Assembly: GCA_015179045.1 (NCBI GenBank)
Contig: WHUZ01000013.1
Span: 1,054,001 to 1,118,000, forward strand
Direction of reading: 5' to 3'
DNA length: 64,000 nt
Source of the DNA: Kalaharituber pfeilii
Lineage: Eukaryota; Ascomycota; Pezizomycetes; Pezizales; Pezizaceae
In this document: piece by piece, positions 57,240 through 64,000 of the stretch
Layout of the letters: every line of letters begins with the position of its first letter
Numbering within the stretch: the stretch's first letter is position 1
Position numbers and translations under genes: made by a program
Notes under the pieces: generated by a model
Database searches by the model: none
What the model was told of the DNA's origin: nothing
What the model saw: the letters and a program-made list of their open reading frames with translations, nothing else

Positions 57240-59828
57240 ATGCTGAAAAGTATTTTACGGCCTCTAAGGACACCCTTGGTGAAAAGCACTCTGTTAACGA
57301 ACTTACGAGCACTGACATTGACTGGGACAAACTTGGATACAACCGCGTCCATGGATACCGACAATATTGAGGCTGGAGTTGCAGAGTCAAAATATGAAGG
57401 ATGTACTCTAGAACAACTCCCAAAAAGCCATGTCTTTACTGATTCCCTAGTTCGTATGTGCACTTCTATTCGAGCCTTTACTACATTTTCCACATTAACA
57501 GTCTCTCAAACTAGCCGACCCGGGGTTCCCTACCCCAGAATCATCCACCAATGCCCCAAAAGAAGCACTAGGCCCAAGACAGGTCCGCGGGGCAATGTTC
57601 ACATGGGTGACTCCAGAAGGAATGGAACCACACCCTGAACTCCTTGCAGTCAGTGAATCTGCCATGAAAACGCTGGGGCTGAGACTCGGGGAGGAGACAA
57701 CGGATGACTTTAAGCACATGATGGCTGGAAATATCACAGCAAAAGGCGTTATGCCATGGGCAGCAGCTTACGGAGGTATAACACATCTAGTGCAGGGGAA
57801 TGGTTGCCCGAGGTAATTATAGCGAGAAAGCTAATTTATGAAAAAATGGGGCACAGGTTGGCAATTGTACGTATTAAGCGTCTATCTCATATTGAATGTA
57901 CGGCAATATATGAAAATCTGAGCTAATCGAGAGAAACCTATTACAGTGGTCAATGGGCTGGACAACTAGGGGACGGGGTATGTCAATTTGTTCCCTGGAA
58001 AGTGATAAGATAGTGACGGAATCATAGCGAGTTATCAGTTTATTTGAGAGCACCAATCCGAGAACTGGAGAAAGATATGAAGTGCAGCTCAAAGGAGCTG
58101 GCTTAACCCCCTACTCACGATTTGCGTAAGTTTAACTTTCGAAAAAGTCGCACCTTACACAACTAACCTTATATATATCAGGGATGGGAAGGCTGTCTTA
58201 AGATCAAGCATCCGTGAATTTATCATTTCTGAATGTTCTTCTTCCCATTATCCCTTCAGAGCTGGACTTGGTACTTCGATATGGAAGCTCACACTGTTCA
58301 GATCTACATGCACTCGGAATTCCCACTACACGGGCTCTCGCGCTTACCCTACTCCCGTCAAAGAAGGCTGTTCGTGAACGTGTTGAGCCCTGCGCTATAG
58401 TATGCCGATTTGCACCATCTTGGATCCGTATTGGGTCATTTGACCTTTTCCGATGGCGGGGTGACCGCAAGAACCTCCGCCGTCTGGCAGACTACACCAT
58501 CAAGGAATGCTTTGGCGGACTTGATAAACTCGCTCCACTTCGCCCCGACGAGTTGGAAAAGGAAGGTTTGGAGAGGCCGAATAGGTATTATAGCTTGTAC
58601 CGTGAAGTTGTCCTGAGAAACGCTAGAACCGTTGCAAAATGGCAATGCTTTGGATTTATGAACGGGGTTTTAAATACAGACAATACCCACATTATGGGAC
58701 TAAGTTTAGATTTCGGTCCATTTAGTTTTATGGATGTGAGTATCTTGTCACCATGAAGGGGGTCTCGAATTGACTGCACATGGGTTAGAAACTTCCAAGC
58801 TAACTGTGCGGCACGATTATCAGAATTTTGATCCTTCATTCACCCCGAACCATGATGATTATATGCGACGGTACAATTATCAAAATCAGCCTACAGTAAT
58901 CTGGTATGGGCCGATAATCCACTCATTACTGCATTTCACTAATGAAATCAGGTGGAATCTCGTTCGGCTGGCAGAGGATCTTGCTGAGCTCTTTGCGTCC
59001 GGTGATGCTTGTGATGACCCCGAATTCATTGAGAACGGTCTCCCACGAGACAAAATGGAAGAACTCGTCAAACGAGCCGAGGCCATGATTGAACGTGCTG
59101 GTGAAGAATACAAAACTGAATTCCGAGCCGAGTACTGTGCAACTATGTGTGCAAGGCTTGGGTTTAACGTCGTGCAACCGGAGGATTTGGACTCATTGAT
59201 TGGACCAACTCTCGACTTGTTGTCTACTCTAGAACTGGATTTCAATAATTTCTTCAGACGCTTGTCGAAGATTCCTGTTTTGAGAATGGATACTAAAGAA
59301 CACTGGATTGAAGCAGCAAGTGCATTTCTACAGCCAGACACAATCTACGCTGGAAAGAGCGTTGATGAGGCGAAGGAGATGATTGCGGAGTGGCTGGGGG
59401 GGTTTATAGAACTAGATTGCTAATCGAGCATAGAGATGGAAATGGGCTATCTGATGAAAAGAGAATGGAAGCAATGCTAAAGATTAACCCAAACGTACTC
59501 TCCATTCTCTTTCCTTCCCCTTCTACATACAGGAAACATACATCGACAATACTTGCTTTTTACATGATACCTTCACATGTCATGAAGCGTACAGTCTGAC
59601 TAACGTACAAATTCTTTCTGTATTCAGTTCATCCCCCGCTCTTGGGTGCTGCAAGATATCATCGACAAGGTGGAACGCCAGCGCGACCGCGATATTCTGC
59701 CCAGTGTGATGAAGATGGTGCTCGATCCATTCCGGGAATCTTGGGGATGGAACGCGGAACTAGAGAAGGGGTACTGCGGAGATCCTCCCACGCCTGAGCG
59801 CGGCTTGCAGTGCAGCTGCTCAAGTTGA
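57240..59828 (+). CDS. Mitochondrial protein AMPylase SelO (Fmp40 family), with a G-run frame break
   Basis: SelO is a pseudokinase-fold enzyme that transfers AMP to protein Ser, Thr or Tyr in mitochondria. Exons are 57240-57449, 57502-57775, 57857-57866 (10 nt), 57947-57977, 58028-58125, 58182-58234, 58302-58735, 58824-58903, 58953-59494 and 59628-59828. The start MLKSILRPLRTPLVKS looks like a mitochondrial presequence. Conserved blocks are LGPRQVRGAMFTWVTPEG, YGGWQFGQWAGQLGDGR, QLKGAGLTPYSRFADGKAVL, RSSIREFIISE, LGIPTTRALA, VCRFAPSWIRIGSFD, GVLNTDNTHIMGLSLDFGPF and FIPRSWVLQDIIDKVE. The end is CSCSS, with Cys instead of selenocysteine, as in other fungi. At 59396-59402 a run of seven G shifts the frame between AEWLGG and YRTRLLIEHRDG; the frame is restored only with a different G count. 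This may be an assembly error or a real break. Confidence 0.9.
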
Positions 59829-59849
59829 CTTATCCCAACCCCTGCCGTC

Positions 59850-60395
59850 TTGAATGTAGCACCGCCAGACCCGAAAGATGACTATTGCGCTGAAGAGGTT
59901 AGTGAGGGAAGTGCTGGTGGGCTTAGAGGCGGTAGGGAAGGGGATGGGGAGGAGCGGGAAAGAAAGGGGGGCTGGTTCACAAGGTGCAGTGTCTGGTGTA
60001 GGCGCCTGCGCAACAAGAGATTTGCAAAGCAGAATATGGGGAAGCATGGACGGACTGAAATCATAGACAAGCGTGGAAGTAAGGCGGGAATCATCCTGAA
60101 AAGTGAAACGGCTCCATTCAATGGTGAGGATATAAAACAGGTGCCGCCACGGCAACAGGCGCCACAGGAGAAGCAGCAACAGCAGCTTCAAGGACCAGGC
60201 TCAAGCACCCCGCAACAGCATCCGCGACCAATACAATCTTCGAAGAGGCAAATCCCGACCCGCTTCACTTGCAGAATATGTGCCGACGAGGCTGTCCGGT
60301 TGAACGAGGAGAAAAGGATGAAGCAAATAGGAGAGTACCTTGAGAAGCAGAGGCTGGAGGACGAGAAGCATGAATATGTGTTCATGACACCGTAG
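59850..60395 (+). CDS. Hypothetical protein just downstream of SelO
   Basis: An open frame of about 181 codons starts 22 bases after the SelO stop. It has no good ATG at its beginning; the first is at about 60035 (MGKHGRTEIIDKRG). It is rich in Gln, Gly and Lys, with CRICADEAVRLNEEKR and a helical YLEKQRLEDEKHEY near the end, which look protein-like. A CxxC pair (CRIC) is the only motif. It could be a small gene with an unseen first exon, or merely the 3' UTR of SelO. No family is recognised. Confidence 0.35.
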   Translation: MNVAPPDPKDDYCAEEVSEGSAGGLRGGREGDGEERERKGGWFTRCSVWCRRLRNKRFAKQNMGKHGRTEIIDKRGSKAGIILKSETAPFNGEDIKQVPPRQQAPQEKQQQQLQGPGSSTPQQHPRPIQSSKRQIPTRFTCRICADEAVRLNEEKRMKQIGEYLEKQRLEDEKHEYVFMTP

Positions 60396-62624
60396 CCAGT
60401 TTCTTTTCCGTTACAGAGGAGGACCCGGATGGGCTGAGCGGGGAAGTGCTTCAGCGAACTTACTAATTTTCTACCCTGAAGAGGCTGAGATAGCGATGCT
60501 CTGGTATATATTATACACTCTCTTATTATTTGTTGCAAAATTAATTATTTTATCGACAATCATTTATAGTAGACATATAAACAAGTTAACTTATAGGAAG
60601 AAGGTTTGTTTATATAGGTACTAGTTCATCTTCCTTTTCAAAATCCAGTTCTTTAGAGCATAATCCTGTGTGCTAGGAAATACATCGAGGGGTGTTAGGC
60701 GAGAAGGTATAGATTACATTATGTTCCACTACTAGTATCCTTATATTTGCACTTCGTTCCCTGGGGTCCTACACGGAAGTATGATATAGTCACTCTGTGT
60801 TCACATTTCTCCGGTGGACTCATAGACCTAAATCACACTATCCGCACGCCATTGGGCTTCATTGGTGCCTCTCCTTACTAGTAGTATCCTCATGCTTGCC
60901 TGGAGTATATAGCTTACCCTCAATTGGCTACCCCACTTGACGAGATCAGGGGCCTACGTAGATCGGAAGAAGGCTACTCGAATGATATACATACCTAATT
61001 AGGAAGTGGTACTAAAGTTTGATTAAAGCAGGCGGGGGAAGCATGATCTTATCTTATCTCTTACTAAAGACTAAAGACTTCAAAGAAGTGAAGTAATCGA
61101 GATCTATCATGTGTCAGCATGTTGAGCAGCGTGTTGATAGGTTGTGTTATTTGCCGATGTCAATAGCTTTCAGGTAAAAGGGGAAAAGAGCTCAACGGCT
61201 CGAAGGTGCATACTGCTGTCCATCTGGCGATCGATTGTGGAGATACAGTGGAATCACATGAGTGCATACAAACATTGACGTGATAGGAATCTTCGCTGCT
61301 ATGCTCGAGATCGATAAATAGGAAACTTGATATGATAGGAAACTGTCCTTTGCCCGACGATTTGTAAGGGAAATTTGATGTTGCACACAATGATCACAGT
61401 TGCAATTTGCATATGTTGAATGCACATGATCACATAGCTTTGCTTGATATCCTGTTGCCCACAGTTCCAGCTAGTCTGGTTGCAACTTCCAGCCTCCCCA
61501 AACTTCCCGTGTTTGCTCCTGCGACGGGCTGGGGGTGGAGTGAAGTGTGGGGGCGACGATGACAGGCAGGCATAAAGCGATCTTCCCGTCTTTCCTTGAG
61601 CTTCCTTTAAAAATGAGCATCTCTGTTGATATATTGCTTTATCGGGAGGATCAATAATGTGCAGCAGATCATTGTTTCCTAGGATGCCATCCCCCATCCC
61701 TCGCTCTGTGCCGTCTCTGCAGCAACATTACCACCCTCACACCACAATTTGAAGTCTCTACACTGACCTTCGATTGTGATCCCTGCACCGTCCTCCATGC
61801 ATTAATTCCGCGGCCCATTCAATTCCAGCAGAAAGACTCAGATCCAATCCCCCCACCCCACTAACCCCACCCTAAAAGGTAGATATACTGGTCGACATAC
61901 ATCTTGGAGTGCTGAGGACGAGACTAGGCAGAAGTCACCTGTTAATTGCGAGCCGCGTATGTCTATTATTAAAGGAATAAATTGCTATTATAAAACAAAG
62001 TCCATGAATATAAACACGGGAAGGTCTGGCCTGGAACGTAAGGCATCCTGTACATTTGTTATACACTTGAGCAGCAAATGAGTAGTAAAAAGAAAAAGTA
62101 TAACCCTATAAATAAAAGGGGGAAAAAAAAAAAAAAAAGGGGGGGGGGGGGGGGCTGGAGTTATTCCCAATGGCAATACCGAGTTTAATGGAATAGGAAA
62201 ATAAGAAATTCAAGATACATGTAAAGGAAAAACAAGAAAGCAAGTAGAAAGGGTGAGAAGAGGAAATGTAATCAACAATTGGGACCCGTCAATTCTCTAT
62301 TGCTGATGATTAATTCTGGGCCGTCATTTCGAGTCGTCATTAAGACAGCTCCAAATTTTTAGTGTAATTACTCCTTTCTTCCTTTCTTTTTCTTTCCTTC
62401 CCCCTTAAGGCTTGCCTCTTCAAAATCCTGTGCCTGTACAGATTCCCGCGTAAGCGCAAATATTGCCCTTGCACCTAGACATATTGACAGCATGCAGAAC
62501 AGCTAGGTCCTATGGCCACCGCAATCCTTCCCCTTTCCGTTAAATTCCCCCATCTCATTACCACTTTGCTCTACATCACTAAAGAATTGTGAATGGGCGA
62601 GCAGAGTATTTTGTCGAGAGGTAT
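60396..62624. other. Convergent intergenic region before ERD2
   Basis: About 2.2 kb without a supported gene. It contains an A run followed by a G run at 62121-62155 and AT-rich unique sequence elsewhere. Confidence 0.5.
62121..62155 (+). repeat. A/G homopolymer block
   Basis: A run of about 16 A bases (62124-62138) is followed at once by a run of about 15 G. Such juxtaposed homopolymers are prone to length errors. Confidence 0.8.
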
Positions 62625-63800
62625 TTATACAGGGAGCTCGAACTTTTTACCCTTCATTACCCTGTAAGTAATCCAAGTGCCTCTTAATTAGCATATGTAC
62701 AAAACAAGCATAAAAGGGTGAAGAAATGATATACACCCAATTAGAGTTTAGAAGCTGAAGCTTACTAGCCCCTTTCCTTACCAAGGGTAAAATAAGGATA
62801 GGGCAAGAAAAAGAGAAGAGCAACGTACTTAGTCCAATAAATGTAAAAAAAATCCATGTACAGCAATGTCTGGACGCATCCCGCTAGGACCGCAATGGGA
62901 TCCTTGTACCCATCCACAAAGTACCTCCATAGCCAGTTTGGGATATACAGAGCCCTGTACACACCAAGTGCAAAGATATAGTGTGTAGTAATTGTCTCTG
63001 CTTCACCCGTTCTTTGTACCATGAACAATTGGGGTAAAATTGCCACAGATTCGAGCCATATAGAGAAGGTCCATAGCAGTTCGGAACCAGAATACTTGTA
63101 TGGGAATATAATTGCTAATATGGCAGCTCCACAAAGAAGGTAACGGGACTTGAAAGTATCGATGTTGGGATCGTGAGTTGGTCGGTAGTCGTTCCTCATC
63201 AGGTAAATTGTGTAGGCGGAGGCACTGATGAAGATAATTTTCATAAATGAATTGTAAAGGGAATGGTTGAATGTCCAGAAAATGTCTGTAAGAAGTAATA
63301 TTAATCCCGTTAGCAATACTCGTAAAGCCCTCCGATAGATAATCTAAGACATCTGATTCTATCAGGGAATAGATCATGGGGCTAGAGCTTTGGGGACAGC
63401 AAACTTCTTGCCATATATTCGTTTGGGGATGTACCTAGGTATCTCGAAACATATACCAATAAGTAGAGCAGCTGTGACTTTAACGATATACCAGCACAGC
63501 TCTATACATCGATGACAAGCAGAGCTCCCTCAAATTTTGAATTAGCAAATTGGCCCCTCAAATTACTCGTGCAAATATTTTGCTTATTTTAACCTTGGTG
63601 CACTGCTCATCCTACATCCCACTTTCTTGTCCAGTCAAGTCATCTTTCCCGTCTTTGACTCCCTTCCGCGAAAAGAGAGATACCAGAGTACGAATTGGAT
63701 ACAACAGGGGAGAGTGTACCTTGGTAATTTGCATCTTGTGCAAGAGGATGAAGATGGAGAGCAGATGCGACAGATCTGCCACTATCCGGAAGATATTCAT
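62625..63800 (-). CDS. ERD2: ER lumen protein-retaining receptor Erd2 (HDEL/KDEL receptor)
   Basis: Seven-helix receptor that returns HDEL- or KDEL-tagged proteins from Golgi to ER. Minus-strand exons are 63800-63720, 63501-63435, 63285-62829 and 62661-62625, giving 213 residues, the usual length. The N-terminus MNIFRIVADLSHLLSIFILL fits the family exactly. SCAGISLKSQLLYLLVYVSR follows in the 67 nt exon, then RYLDIFWTF, RPTHDPNIDTFKSRYLL and the signature WLESVAILPQLFMVQRTGEA. The rest, TITTHYIFALGVYRALYIPN and FFYIYWTK, leads into the final exon KVMKGKKFELPV, which carries the cytosolic Lys-rich tail for COPI. Without the last small exon the frame would run into intron sequence and give a wrong tail. 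The second intron is unusually long (about 218 bp upstream of the 67 nt exon). Confidence 0.96.
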
Positions 63801-64000
63801 CTCGATTCTTCTTAGTTGATTTCCCCTCTAATTGGTTATGTGGCCCAGATGTGCCAGAAGTGCGTCTTTCGAACTTGGCAATGCCTTAGATTCCTCTCAA
63901 CTGGCGCAGGCCGACTAAAGAAGCTTGATCTTAACCACAGAAAGCCTGGCTATTTGGCTATTGTTATTGTTGCGTTTTCTCTACTGGCTAGCTATTCCTT
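63801..64000 (-). promoter_or_regulatory. ERD2 upstream region, to the window end
   Basis: About 200 bp before the Erd2 start codon on the minus strand. Promoter or 5' UTR role is inferred from position; no motif is claimed. Confidence 0.35.

Overview
This window is nuclear DNA of a filamentous ascomycete. Genes carry many short GT-AG introns (up to nine per gene, two with micro-exons of 10-11 nt). The protein families are typically fungal: PEX16, Pcf11, Ggc1, a Chs7-like protein, Mif2/CENP-C and a Cys-type SelO. Intron density, microsatellites and small inverted-repeat elements suggest a Pezizomycete-like lineage, but that placement is an inference. Exon coordinates below were assembled by hand from reading frames, splice sites and family knowledge, without transcripts or searches.

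Layout: 1-946 is the 3' end of a copper amine oxidase. 4012-9067 is CENP-C/Mif2. 9068-13931 is gene-poor and holds a 1.4 kb inverted-repeat element with nested repeats. 13932-16101 is a ubiquitin-specific protease. 17254-18640 is PEX16. 20293-21304 (-) is a Rab GTPase. 23521-25737 is a choline-transporter-like protein. 26985-28253 (-) is the proteasome subunit Rpn8. 28545-29834 holds two adjacent TA-flanked inverted-repeat elements. 31018-32164 is adenylate kinase. 33779-36244 (-) is Pcf11. 37588-38805 is the mitochondrial GTP/GDP carrier. 39268-42360 is a large secreted-type alpha/beta hydrolase with apparent frame breaks. 43210-45985 is a Puf RNA-binding protein. 48105-49471 (-) is a Chs7-family membrane protein. 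49472-54270 is gene-poor, with microsatellites and relics of DNA transposons. 54271-56728 is an MFS sugar-type transporter. 57240-59828 is SelO/Fmp40 with a G-run frame break. 62625-63800 (-) is the HDEL receptor Erd2.

The genes are mostly single-copy housekeeping functions (kinetochore, peroxisome, proteasome, mRNA 3' processing, ER retrieval, mitochondrial nucleotide transport). They do not form a gene cluster or a shared pathway. I found no RNA polymerase, integrase, CRISPR or biosynthetic cluster, and no clearly new multi-gene system. The most unusual features are an unusually long CENP-C, two micro-exons that are needed to keep conserved motifs in frame, a hydrolase gene with two apparent frame breaks, and several nested small transposons, one of which carries a hydrophobic reading frame.
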